Assembly: GCF_017833255.1 (NCBI RefSeq)
Contig: NZ_JAFIBU010000001.1
Location: 4,322,501 to 4,386,500 of the forward strand
DNA length: 64,000 nucleotides
DNA from: Paenibacillus sp. PvR098
GTDB taxonomy: Bacteria; Bacillota; Bacilli; Paenibacillales; NBRC-103111
Direction of reading: 5' to 3'
The position numbers and the translations under genes were made by a program. The notes under the pieces are model-generated. The model made no database searches and was not told the origin of the DNA. It worked only from the letters and a program-made list of their open reading frames with translations. Shown piece by piece: positions 26,794 through 35,570 of this stretch (the stretch's first letter is position 1; every line of letters begins with the position of its first letter).

Positions 26794-27180
26794 ATGGGAA
26801 ATAAAAAAATATTGCTGGCCGACGATGAAGCAGCGCTGCGTTTTTTGCTGTCGGAGACGTTGGCGGACGAAGGATATGAGATCACGGAATCAGAGGATGG
26901 AATGGAAGCCATCAGCCATCTGAGCACCGAACGGTTTGATTTGATTATTTTGGACTATATGATGCCTGAGCATACCGGGGTAGAGGTATGCGATTGGCTG
27001 CGAGGGAATCCGAATCCGAACCGAATGGTACCGGTCATTTTGCTCACAGCCAAAGCCTTGGAAAAGGACCGTGAACGAGCTAAAGCAGCCGGGGTTACAC
27101 AGTATATTGTGAAGCCGTTCAGTCCGCTGCAGCTTCTGGATACCGTCCAAGAGCTGATTTGGAACGGAGAGCAAACCTAG
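26794..27180 (+). CDS. Single-domain response regulator (receiver only)
   Basis: 128 residues, a CheY-like receiver with acidic residues in 'ADDEAAL', phospho-acceptor Asp in 'LIILDYMMP', Thr in 'LLTAKA' and Lys in 'YIVKPFSP'. No output domain, so it passes phosphate or binds partners. It stands 35 bp before a large Hpt-receiver-GGDEF-receiver protein and probably works with it as a phosphorelay. No kinase gene is adjacent. Confidence 0.9.
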   Translation: MGNKKILLADDEAALRFLLSETLADEGYEITESEDGMEAISHLSTERFDLIILDYMMPEHTGVEVCDWLRGNPNPNRMVPVILLTAKALEKDRERAKAAGVTQYIVKPFSPLQLLDTVQELIWNGEQT

Positions 27181-27215
27181 GTAAGCGGATTACCGAAGAA
27201 CGGAAGTGAACAGAA

Positions 27216-28940
27216 GTGGAACGCAGCAATGCAGATCGGATAGCCAGAGAGAAGAGGCTGTTAAAGGAAGGGAAAAAAAAGTACATAGAAGAACTCGGTA
27301 AGCAGATTCAGCAGTTGATGAGATTGAGCACAGAGTTGGAAATGGAAGAGTCTCATGATCATGCAAGGCGATTTTATCGACTTGTGCACACGTTAAAAGG
27401 GAGCGCGCCGATGTTCGGTTTTACTCGCATCGGAGCTATTGCCGGCAAGCTAACCAAGCACTGGGATTGGGCAGAGCAAGAGGATGGCATGGCTTTATTA
27501 CCCGGGATGCGGCAGCATTACCGGGCATGTGTTACCGCTTCCCTTCCGCTGGTGCTTGAACTCGGGCAGGAGGCCGATATTTATTCACGCGAGCTGGAGC
27601 TGGATGAGCATCAAGAGAGGCTCCAGCATATCGTTAGCCCTCCGCAAGGAGAACGGCTCCTGGTTATAGACGATGACCCTGCACTGCGGAGCTACTTGGT
27701 GCGGAGGCTGAGGCTTGACGGGTATGAAGTGGACGATGCCGCTGACTTAAATACGGCGAAGAGGCTGCTCCGGGAACGGTCCTATCATTTGGTCATGCTC
27801 GATCTGATGATGCATCCGAACAGCGGGTACGAGCTTTTTGAATTTTTGAAAGGCGATCCCAATTTAAAGTGGCTGCCTCTCATCGTTTTATCCGGCCGGA
27901 ACGAAGTTCATGATAAGGTTCGATGCTTTTATCTCGGCGCCGACGATTACGTGATGAAGCCATTTGAATATGAGGAGCTTAGGGCCCGGATCTACAGTCT
28001 GCTCCAACGGACGAAATCATTCGAACAGATGGCGTTTCGAGATCCGCTCACCGGGGTTTACAACCGGCGATTTTTTGATCACCAGATCCATGTGGAGCTG
28101 CAGAGGGTAGGGCGGTATCCGGCGCCCATTTCGCTTGTATTTATCGATATTGACCGGTTTAAGTCCATAAACGATACTTTTGGGCATAGCGTGGGAGATC
28201 TAGTGCTTCAAGGCTTGGCACACCTGCTGCAGAATAATCTTCGTTCGACGGATTTGCTTTTCCGCCTCGGCGGAGAGGAATTTGTCATCGTGCTGCCGAA
28301 TACCTCAGGCATCGATGCGCTGAAAACGATGGACAGCATTCTGGCACAGATCCGTTTGGAGCCCGTGGCGCAGAACGAAGGTCAGTCGTTCTATATTACC
28401 TTCTCCGCCGGTGTATGCGAGTGGGAGCCAGGCGTCTCGGTGGAAGAATGGATTGCGGCTGCAGACGAAGGGATGTATAAAGCCAAGCAGAACGGCCGTA
28501 ATCAGATTGTGCTTCAATCGGGTTCCTCACAGAACGATTCGGGAGCTGTGACGCCTCTTGTACATACCCGCAAACAGATACTCATTGCCGATGACGACAA
28601 AATATTGCGTTCCATTCTGGTCGCCAAGCTGAAGCACCTGCCAGTTGAATTCACGGAAGCGGTGGATGGCGAGGAAGCCTATCAGTCCCTGTTAAACCAG
28701 CCTGTGGATTTGTGTGTTCTTGACGGGATTATGCCTCGGCTGGATGGATTCGGCATGCTTGAGAGGTTGAGGGATTGCGGGACCTGGCCGGCCCAAATGA
28801 AGGTGCTCATTCTTTCCGGACGAAACCGGGAGGAGGAAATCAGCAGAGGACTGAAGCTTGGAGCCCATGCTTATCTGCATAAGCCCTTTTCCATGGTAGA
28901 GCTGGAGCATAAGGTGAAGGAGCTTTTGGATATTCATTAA
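27216..28940 (+). CDS. Hpt-REC-GGDEF-REC signalling protein (diguanylate cyclase)
   Basis: 574 residues from GTG 27216. Order: N-terminal Hpt domain (about 1-125) with phospho-His in 'LVHTLKGSAPMFG'; first receiver (about 145-265) with Asp in 'LVMLDLMM'; GGDEF domain (about 275-435) with the active-site 'RLGGEEFVI', which is competent for making cyclic di-GMP; second receiver (about 445-570) with 'VCVLDGIMP' and 'HKPFS'. The unusual mix of phosphate carrier and two receivers around a cyclase suggests integration of more than one input. Probably co-transcribed with the upstream receiver protein. Bidirectional terminator downstream. Confidence 0.9.
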   Translation: MERSNADRIAREKRLLKEGKKKYIEELGKQIQQLMRLSTELEMEESHDHARRFYRLVHTLKGSAPMFGFTRIGAIAGKLTKHWDWAEQEDGMALLPGMRQHYRACVTASLPLVLELGQEADIYSRELELDEHQERLQHIVSPPQGERLLVIDDDPALRSYLVRRLRLDGYEVDDAADLNTAKRLLRERSYHLVMLDLMMHPNSGYELFEFLKGDPNLKWLPLIVLSGRNEVHDKVRCFYLGADDYVMKPFEYEELRARIYSLLQRTKSFEQMAFRDPLTGVYNRRFFDHQIHVELQRVGRYPAPISLVFIDIDRFKSINDTFGHSVGDLVLQGLAHLLQNNLRSTDLLFRLGGEEFVIVLPNTSGIDALKTMDSILAQIRLEPVAQNEGQSFYITFSAGVCEWEPGVSVEEWIAAADEGMYKAKQNGRNQIVLQSGSSQNDSGAVTPLVHTRKQILIADDDKILRSILVAKLKHLPVEFTEAVDGEEAYQSLLNQPVDLCVLDGIMPRLDGFGMLERLRDCGTWPAQMKVLILSGRNREEEISRGLKLGAHAYLHKPFSMVELEHKVKELLDIH

Positions 28941-28944
28941 AGAA

Positions 28945-28989
28945 CGGCAAGAGCCCGGAACGTATGTTTATCGTTTCGGGCTCTTGCCT
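28945..28989. terminator. Bidirectional terminator
   Basis: Stem GGCAAGAGCCCG-GAACG / CGTTT-CGGGCTCTTGCC between the convergent GGDEF and nrdB genes. Confidence 0.9.
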
Positions 28990-29007
28990 TTGTCGTCTGT
29001 ATTTACC

Positions 29008-30045
29008 TTACAAATCATCCCAATTGAGGTTCGACGATTTGCTGTAATTGGTAACCTTTTGCTCGAAAAAGTCGGTTTTGATACCATTCATGTTGCTGAA
29101 GTTTTCAACCCACTTCATCGGATGCTCGACAACTTCAGGATACAGAATTTCAAGTCCAAGGTTTTTCAACCGCTCATTGGAAAGGTATTTGATGTATTGA
29201 TCGATAATATCGTTGCTCAGACCATGAATCTTGTTGTTGGTAATATATTGACCCCATTCGATCTCGTGCTGTACGGCGGTTCGCATCATATGGCGCAGTT
29301 CTTCGATTAATTCATCCGTAAACAGATCCGGATTTTCCTTGCGGATTTCGCGGAATATGTTTTGGAACAGCGCCAAATGGGTCAGTTCGTCACGCTGGAT
29401 ATATTTGATTTCCGATACGGTGCCGAGCATCTTGCCTTGACGGCCGAGCGCGTAGAAGAAGCTGAACCCGCTGTAGAAGTAGATTCCTTCAAGAATGTAG
29501 TTGGCCATAATGGTACGCATCAGATTTTCTGTCGACGGGGTTTCGATAAACCGCTCGTACAGATCCGTAATGAACCGGTTGCGGCGCAGCAGGTGCTTGT
29601 CTTCGCGCCACTGATTATAAATATCGTCGCGCGCTTCCGCGGAAGAGACGCTGTCGAGAATATAAGAATAGCTCTGGCTGTGAACGGCTTCCTGGAACGT
29701 TTGGACGGTGAGGCACAAGTTCACTTCCGGAGCCGTGATGTACTCGTTGATGTTCGGCAGATTGGCCGTCTGCAGCGAATCAAGGAAAATAAGGAAAGAA
29801 ATGATTTTATCATAGCTTTGACGCTCTTCCGGAGACAGGAATTTATAATCCTTCGCGTCTTGTGCGAGCGGGATTTCCTCTGGAATCCAAAAATTGTTCA
29901 TCATTGTGCGATACATCTTAGTCGCCCAGTCGTATTTCACATTGTTTAGCTCAATCAGATTGGTCGTATTGCCGCCAATGATCCGGCGCTTACCCCAATC
30001 GCGGTCTCCGTGCTCGTTAAACAACTTCTTTTTTTGAAGTTCCAT
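29008..30045 (-). CDS. nrdB: Class I ribonucleotide reductase, beta (radical) subunit
   Basis: 345 residues from ATG 30045 (CAGGAGG upstream; the frame opening at 30147 has no site). Ferritin-like R2 protein: metal ligands Asp in 'LIFLDSL', Glu/His in 'EAVHSQSY', whose last residue is the expected radical Tyr, Glu in 'YILEGIYFYSGF', and 'RDELTHL'. C-terminal 'SSNLNWDDL' is the tail that docks on the alpha subunit. Second gene of the riboswitch-controlled nrdA-nrdB operon. It supplies the tyrosyl or metal radical for deoxyribonucleotide synthesis without B12. Confidence 0.93.
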   Translation of the reverse strand: MELQKKKLFNEHGDRDWGKRRIIGGNTTNLIELNNVKYDWATKMYRTMMNNFWIPEEIPLAQDAKDYKFLSPEERQSYDKIISFLIFLDSLQTANLPNINEYITAPEVNLCLTVQTFQEAVHSQSYSYILDSVSSAEARDDIYNQWREDKHLLRRNRFITDLYERFIETPSTENLMRTIMANYILEGIYFYSGFSFFYALGRQGKMLGTVSEIKYIQRDELTHLALFQNIFREIRKENPDLFTDELIEELRHMMRTAVQHEIEWGQYITNNKIHGLSNDIIDQYIKYLSNERLKNLGLEILYPEVVEHPMKWVENFSNMNGIKTDFFEQKVTNYSKSSNLNWDDL

Positions 30046-30158
30046 TCGGTTGCCTCCTGCAGCTGAAATAAATCTGTTTATTTTGGGTACAAAAATAGAG
30101 GATCGCCAGGCATGATGAGTACCTGTCGATCCGTTATTACGCTTCAATGAGGTTTGTA

Positions 30159-32390
30159 TTAAGCGCTGCAGCTAACGCATTCCTCAACCTCTAGGCTCTG
30201 GTTACGGACGTAATAAACGGTTTTTAACCCGTTCTTCCAAGCAGCCATGTACAGCTCGAGGAAATCACGTGCGGACAGCTCCGGTGTGATGTACAGATTG
30301 AATGATTGCGATTGATCGATGTGTCGTTGGCGGGCACCGGCTGCACGGATGCTCCAGTGCTGATCAATCCGATGTGCTTCCTTGTAGTACCACATCGTAT
30401 CGGGATTCAAGTTAGGCGCCGTTTGCGGAATGACGGCGTTCTTCTTCTCCTCAATGAAAAACTTATTGAAAATCGGATCTATGCCCGCGGTCGAACCGGC
30501 GATCAAGGAGGTGGAAGCCGTCGGCGCGATGGCGAACATCCAGCCGTTGCGAACGCCGTGCTTGGCCACCTGCTCTTTAAGCTCCAGCCACTCGGGACTG
30601 CTATATCCACGCTCTTCGAAGTAAACGCCGGACTGCCATTCGCTGCCCTCGAAGACCGGATATGCGCCTTTTTCCTTAGCGATTTCCATAGAAGCTTTAA
30701 TGGCATAGTAGTTCATCCACTCGTAAACTTCATCTGCTTTTTGCACATGCTCGTCGGATTCCCACTGGATATGAAGCTGAGCCATCATCTGGTGATATCC
30801 GCTGGAACCAAGGCCTACGGCACGGTACTTTTTATTGGTAATTTCCGCTTGCGGAATCGGGTAGTAGTTCAAATCAATAACGTTGTCCATCATTCGCATT
30901 TGCGTCGTTACTACACGTTCAATATCTTCCTTTGTATAGACGCGGCCAAGGTTGGTAGACGAGAGATTGCAAACGACGAAATCGCCGCTCTTCACCGTAG
31001 AGGTGATGATGCCGTCTTCGTGCTGGGTTTGGATCATTTCCGTCGGGCTCATGTTCTGGCAAATTTCAGTACATAAATTCGAACAGTAGATCATGCCTTT
31101 ATGCTTATTCGGATTGGCGCGGTTGACCGTGTCGCGGAAGAACACGAACGGGGTGCCCGTCTCGAAAGCGCTGGTCAGGATACGCTTCATGATATCGATC
31201 GCCGGAATTTCATCCTTCGAGATTTTGTCGTCATTCACGCACTCCCAATAACGGCGTTCCCACTCCTCGCCATAAGAATCCTCAATGGAGTACCCTTTGA
31301 CTTTGCGCACCTCATGCGGGTCGAACAAATACCAGCTGCCGCGTTCCTCTACCGTCTTCATGAACAAATCAGGAATACATACGCCAGGGAAAATATCGTG
31401 GGCCTTCATCCGGTCGTCCCCGTTATTTGTTTTCAGGTTCAGGAAGTCCAGTACATCTTTATGCCACACGTCCAGATAAACCGCCACGGCGCCGGAACGG
31501 ACGCCAAGCTGGTCGACGGCAATTGCGGTATTGTTATAGTTTTTGATCCATGGGATGACGCCCCCGGCTACTCCCTTGAAGCCGCGAATGTTAGAGCCCT
31601 TGCTGCGGACTTTACCTACATAAATTCCCATGCCACCGCCGTGCTTGGACACTTGGGCGAAGCTTTGGTCTACGTTGTATATGCCCCACAGGTTATCCGG
31701 CACCGTATCGATAAAGCAGCTCGACAATTGATGCAGCGGCTTGCGGGCATTAGCCAAAGTTGGAGTCGCAACCGTCATTTCCAGATTGCTGAGCACATCG
31801 TAGAACCGCTTGGCCCAGTATAGCTTGTCCGATTCCTTCATGGCCAAATGCATCGCAACACCCATGAACAGCTCCTGCGGCAGCTCGAGTACTTCTTTAT
31901 CCAGCCCTTTGATCAGGTATCGGTCCGCGAGCGTCTTCAGGCCGATGTAGTTCAGCAGGTAGTCTCTCTCCGGTTTGATGTAGGTGCCGAGCTCCCGGAT
32001 CTCTTCTTTATTATAGTGCTCAAGAATATATTCGCCGTACAGGCCAGTTTGTGTTAAATAGGTAATCAGGGAATACAGATCGCCATATCCAAAATGACCG
32101 TATTTACGATTCAATTGAGCTTCTTTGTACAGATCATACGTCAAAAGCTTGGCGGCCACGTACTGCCAATTTGGCTGCTCAACGCTCGTTTTCTCTACAG
32201 CGACTTGAATCAGCAGGCGCTGTATTTCCTTGGTCGTAATTTCATTGCGGAACAAAGGCAGCAAAGCGGTTTCCAGCTCCAGCGGATCGCATTCGGGATA
32301 CGTTTCGCAAGCAAAGTCGATTACTTTTTTCATTTTGGAAAACACTAGCTCTTCTTTCGTGCCGTCTCTTTTGACGATAATCATATACAT
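30159..32390 (-). CDS. nrdA: Class I ribonucleotide reductase, alpha (catalytic) subunit
   Basis: 743 residues from ATG 32390 (or ATG 32384; GAGGAG lies 4 or 10 bases upstream). N-terminal ATP-cone ('IVKRDGTKEELVFSKMKKVIDF') for allosteric control of activity, catalytic ten-stranded barrel with 'FVVCNLSSTNLG', 'NLCTEI', and the finger-loop region 'MFAIAPTASTSLIAGSTAGIDP', and the C-terminal redox pair 'ECVSCSA'. Reduces ribonucleoside diphosphates with NrdB. The open frame runs 166 codons further upstream, but that part covers a cobalamin riboswitch and its terminator and is not translated. Expression should fall when B12 is plentiful. Confidence 0.93.
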   Translation of the reverse strand: MYMIIVKRDGTKEELVFSKMKKVIDFACETYPECDPLELETALLPLFRNEITTKEIQRLLIQVAVEKTSVEQPNWQYVAAKLLTYDLYKEAQLNRKYGHFGYGDLYSLITYLTQTGLYGEYILEHYNKEEIRELGTYIKPERDYLLNYIGLKTLADRYLIKGLDKEVLELPQELFMGVAMHLAMKESDKLYWAKRFYDVLSNLEMTVATPTLANARKPLHQLSSCFIDTVPDNLWGIYNVDQSFAQVSKHGGGMGIYVGKVRSKGSNIRGFKGVAGGVIPWIKNYNNTAIAVDQLGVRSGAVAVYLDVWHKDVLDFLNLKTNNGDDRMKAHDIFPGVCIPDLFMKTVEERGSWYLFDPHEVRKVKGYSIEDSYGEEWERRYWECVNDDKISKDEIPAIDIMKRILTSAFETGTPFVFFRDTVNRANPNKHKGMIYCSNLCTEICQNMSPTEMIQTQHEDGIITSTVKSGDFVVCNLSSTNLGRVYTKEDIERVVTTQMRMMDNVIDLNYYPIPQAEITNKKYRAVGLGSSGYHQMMAQLHIQWESDEHVQKADEVYEWMNYYAIKASMEIAKEKGAYPVFEGSEWQSGVYFEERGYSSPEWLELKEQVAKHGVRNGWMFAIAPTASTSLIAGSTAGIDPIFNKFFIEEKKNAVIPQTAPNLNPDTMWYYKEAHRIDQHWSIRAAGARQRHIDQSQSFNLYITPELSARDFLELYMAAWKNGLKTVYYVRNQSLEVEECVSCSA

Positions 32391-32410
32391 CCAGCTCCTC
32401 TTGTTCATGT

Positions 32411-32453
32411 AAAAAGCATGCCTTCGCCCGTTCCCGACAGGCGGAGGCATGCC
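32411..32453 (-). terminator. Riboswitch-linked terminator before nrdA
   Basis: On the minus strand GGCATGCCTcCGCC and GGGCGAAGGCATGC form a strong stem followed by TTTTT (32411-32415). It sits between the cobalamin aptamer and the nrdA ribosome site, so ligand-dependent transcription termination is the likely mechanism. Confidence 0.85.
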
Positions 32454-32504
32454 AATATCCGTCATAGGTGGCACCTCCCTATCTGTCGTAGGGTGAATCG
32501 TGCC

Positions 32505-32695
32505 GAAGAAGCGGGCGGTTTTCTGACTTTGAAGTGCTGCTCTTACCGGTCGTTGTCCGAGTCGAACGGTGGCGAATCGGGCCGATAACATCTTCGTTAC
32601 AGTGGCGGGGCCGCACCGGACTTGCACCGGCTTTACTTTTCGACCTTCCACAATATATCGTAGTGGAAGGCGCCTGCTTCTACCATATGTAGTTG
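32505..32695 (-). promoter_or_regulatory. Cobalamin riboswitch controlling nrdA-nrdB
   Basis: The minus strand carries the conserved aptamer core: 'agccggtgcaagtccggt', then 'gcggccccgccactgt' (together 32594-32631), and the distal B12 box 'agtcagaaaaccgccc' at 32512-32528. Stem arms with 'caggcgccttccac' lie at the 5' end. Cobalamin riboswitches normally switch off the downstream gene when adenosylcobalamin binds. Control of a class I reductase is known from actinomycetes that also own a B12-dependent class II enzyme. Confidence 0.92.
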
Positions 32696-32868
32696 TTTTG
32701 TTAAAGCGATAGTATGAATTTAACTCATTTTTGCGCCGGTTGTCAATGTATGATTTCATACGAGATTCGACAAAAAAGCGAGCTTTCCATGTGCCTTGCG
32801 CTGCATTTGGTTTGTGTGAGTCATTTATGCTACATTTATTTTGGTACTTACTTGAAGGGGGATTCACC

Positions 32869-34533
32869 ATGCATTTCATTGATTTCATACCCCGGCTGCT
32901 GAGGCGTCCGGTTTATTTCTTCTTATTATGTTCGGTGATTGTTTTCGCTTTCGGAATGGCTTCGCGGGCGGACGCCCATGCAAGCCTGGTTGAGGCTCAG
33001 CCGGCGGCAGGAAGTGAACTTGTGCAAGCGCCGGACCAGATTGTTCTTACCTTCAATGAAAGGTTGGAAAAAGAGTTATATCAATTAAGGGTGTACGACA
33101 GGAACAAACGGCTGGTAACGGAACAAAACGCCGTGCTGAATGCAAGTCAGACGGCGTTGACGCTGAACTTGCCGAGGCTTGGACAGGGGACTTATCTGGT
33201 AACGTATCATGTCATCTCGGCGGATGGTCATCCGGTGAACGGAACGTATCTGTTCGCCGTAGGCGAGAGCTTGAGCGGGCCGGCGCCGGCGTCCGGGATT
33301 GAGGCTGACATGGATCATCTTCACTATCACGACAGCGGGCCGCTGGACCGCTTCGGAGTGAAGGACGTGCTGCAGTTTGCTTCACGCATCGCTTTCTATA
33401 TTACAATGCTGGGCTTTACCGGTTTGCTCTTGTGGCTCCGTTGGTTCGGTACAGGAAGTCCGATGGAGACGAAGACCCGTTTGCGGCGGAGCGCGGAGCG
33501 CTGGCAGCAGGCTTACCTTATTGTTTACATTGTGTTCATGTGGGCTCATATGGGTGATCTGATCGGTGACGGTGGAGCGGATGCGCTTCTGCGATTGTTT
33601 TCGCAGACAAACATCGGCTATGCCTGGCTTGGAGGTATCCTGCTGGCTCTGCTCTCGTTTGTTATGCTGTATCGAAACGCTCTGCTGGACTATATATGGG
33701 TTGCTGCCGTCTGGTTTGCCAAAAGCTTGCTCGGCCACGCCGCGGCCTTCCAGCCCGCTAAGGAGACGCTCACTCTGGACTTTGTGCATCTCGCCGCTTC
33801 CTCCGTTTGGATCGGGGGGCTGCTGACGCTGCTTACGCTTTGGAAAAGCGAGAGGGAGCAAGCAAGGCGGTTTTATCCGTTTTTTTCTACGGCTGCGTTG
33901 ATCAGTATGTTGGTGCTGATCGTTTCGGGCGTGCTGATGACCTTCATTTTCCTGCCGGATATTCGTTATATCGTGGAAACGTCCTGGGGCAAGCTTTTGA
34001 TTGTCAAAACCGTGCTGGTGCTTTTGGTAGTCGTCACCGCATCGTCGGTTCGTTATTATTATCGGAAGAACAACGAACAGCGCGTAGGGGGCTTGATTCG
34101 GACGGACGCGCTGCTGATGGCGCTTATCTTGGGAATTGTCGGCATCTTCACCTATTTACTGCCGGCTCCTGCTAATGAACCGTTGAATTGGCATGTGATG
34201 GGCGAAAAGATACACATGACGGCGCAGATCAGTCCAAACGTTCCAGGTGTGAATGATTTTACGGTGAAGGTGTGGCTGCCTGAGAAGCTCGGTAAACCAA
34301 AGCAAGTCATCATGAAGCTTCAATCGATCGACAGTCCGGAAATCGCTCCGCTGAGTGTTCCTCTGGAATATTTTGAGGATCCGAGCTTTGAGGAATCATT
34401 TGGAATGAAAAGGTACAGCTACAAGGCTCGCGGGGCCTACTTGCCATATCCCGGCCATTGGAAGCTGGAGGTTCGGGTCATGGACAGCAATGATGACGAA
34501 ACGGTATATGAAAAGGAAGAAAGAGTTTTTTAA
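32869..34533 (+). CDS. CopC-CopD fusion, copper uptake/resistance membrane protein (YcnJ-like)
   Basis: 554 residues from ATG 32869 (AAGGGGG upstream; the longer frame from 32731 has no site). Signal peptide ending ADA, so the mature protein starts with His37, the usual CopC copper ligand, in 'HASLVEAQPAAGSEL'. CopC-like beta-sandwich domain (37-130), then CopD membrane domain with about eight helices (about 160-430) and an outer C-terminal domain. Same architecture as Bacillus YcnJ, a copper importer. It faces the riboswitch divergently. No copper regulator is seen nearby. Confidence 0.88.
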   Translation: MHFIDFIPRLLRRPVYFFLLCSVIVFAFGMASRADAHASLVEAQPAAGSELVQAPDQIVLTFNERLEKELYQLRVYDRNKRLVTEQNAVLNASQTALTLNLPRLGQGTYLVTYHVISADGHPVNGTYLFAVGESLSGPAPASGIEADMDHLHYHDSGPLDRFGVKDVLQFASRIAFYITMLGFTGLLLWLRWFGTGSPMETKTRLRRSAERWQQAYLIVYIVFMWAHMGDLIGDGGADALLRLFSQTNIGYAWLGGILLALLSFVMLYRNALLDYIWVAAVWFAKSLLGHAAAFQPAKETLTLDFVHLAASSVWIGGLLTLLTLWKSEREQARRFYPFFSTAALISMLVLIVSGVLMTFIFLPDIRYIVETSWGKLLIVKTVLVLLVVVTASSVRYYYRKNNEQRVGGLIRTDALLMALILGIVGIFTYLLPAPANEPLNWHVMGEKIHMTAQISPNVPGVNDFTVKVWLPEKLGKPKQVIMKLQSIDSPEIAPLSVPLEYFEDPSFEESFGMKRYSYKARGAYLPYPGHWKLEVRVMDSNDDETVYEKEERVF

Positions 34534-34572
34534 TGCCTGATACGACAAAAATACACCAGCGCATAGGACTTT

Positions 34573-35471
34573 ATGACCAAAAATTCTTCTGCGTCTATGG
34601 TTTACTTTGATAGGAACGCAAGCCGGGCTGTTCTCGATCAGGGGAGTGTTAGGTCTTCCCTATGATCAAGTGGATTGGATTGCGCTCGGGTTCATCTCGA
34701 TTGCTGCCGGGCCGGTTCTTTATGTGTCTTTGAAGAAACAAGCAAATCAACTGATAACAACCTGGTATGCCATTTCGTCTTTGCTGCTGTTGGCGGAATG
34801 TACGGAGATGGCGACCCGATACTTCTATGCGGGTTGGAACGGCTGGCTTATCCACTTGGCAGATGCAGCAGGGATGACTCTGCTAACAGTCCCTTTGTTG
34901 TATTTTGCTATAGCCGATCTCCGGAATAGAGAAGATACGGAACGGCGTTTACACGATTTGGCCTTTCATGACCAGCTTACCGGACTGCCGAATCGAGAGA
35001 AATTTCAGCAGTCCCTTGAGACTTCCATTGAAGCGGCCCGATTAGCCGGAACCCAGCTGGCCGTCCTGTTTATCAATCTCGACCGGTTCAAGAATGTAAA
35101 TGATACGTTCGGTCACGCCTTTGGTGATCGATTGCTCGTCGAAGCGGCGGAACGGCTGAAGAATTGATGATTTTGGCACGGGATTTTCTTCACTGAACTA
35201 TTTGAAAAAATTCCCCATCGACAAGCTGAAAATCGCGCAGCAATTTGTAAGGGATATTACCGATGACCCGGATGATGCCGCGATCGTGCAGGCGATCATG
35301 GCGATGGCGCAAAGCTTGAAGCTGAATGTCATCGCGGAAGGAGTGGAGACGGAAGAACAGCTCTCGTTTCTGCTGGATGTCAAATGTAGGGAGATTCAAG
35401 GTTACATATACAGCCGACCGGTTCCGGCAGATGAGTTTCACGCTTTGCTGCAGAGGAACATGGTGGTGTAA
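34573..35471 (+). pseudogene. Broken GGDEF-EAL cyclic-di-GMP gene
   Basis: Three pieces of one signalling protein remain. (1) ATG 34573 reads MTK but is one base out of frame with the following 'ILLRLWFTLIGTQAG' (5-A run at 34579-34583). (2) An open frame 34607-35167 encodes three or four membrane helices and the start of a GGDEF domain ('LAFHDQLTGLPNR', 'FINLDRFKNVNDTFGHAFGD') that stops after 'AERLKN'. (3) From 35166 another frame continues straight into the end of an EAL domain ('DDFGTGFSSLNYLKKFPIDK', 'IAEGVETEEQ'). The GGEEF active site and most of EAL (over 200 codons) are deleted. Confidence 0.8.
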
Positions 35472-35473
35472 AA

Positions 35474-35516
35474 CAAAGCGGCCCCCGCCTTCAAGGCGAT
35501 GGGGCCGTTTGGTTTG
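35474..35516 (+). terminator. Terminator between GGDEF-EAL relic and aldo/keto reductase
   Basis: Stem built from GCGGCCCC-c-GCCTT / AAGGC-gat-GGGGCCGT with T-rich tail. Works in both directions between convergent genes. Confidence 0.85.
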
Positions 35517-35570
35517 TAAAAGTTTTGGTTCGACTCAAAAACATGAATATGTATGCTTTGGATAATCGGA

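Noticed and set aside
30306-31823. Long plus-strand frames of 256 and 240 codons opposite nrdA
   Set aside because: Antisense shadows of a highly conserved gene.
32391-32888. 166-codon N-terminal extension of nrdA
   Set aside because: It covers the cobalamin riboswitch and terminator; the conserved protein starts at 32390 or 32384.
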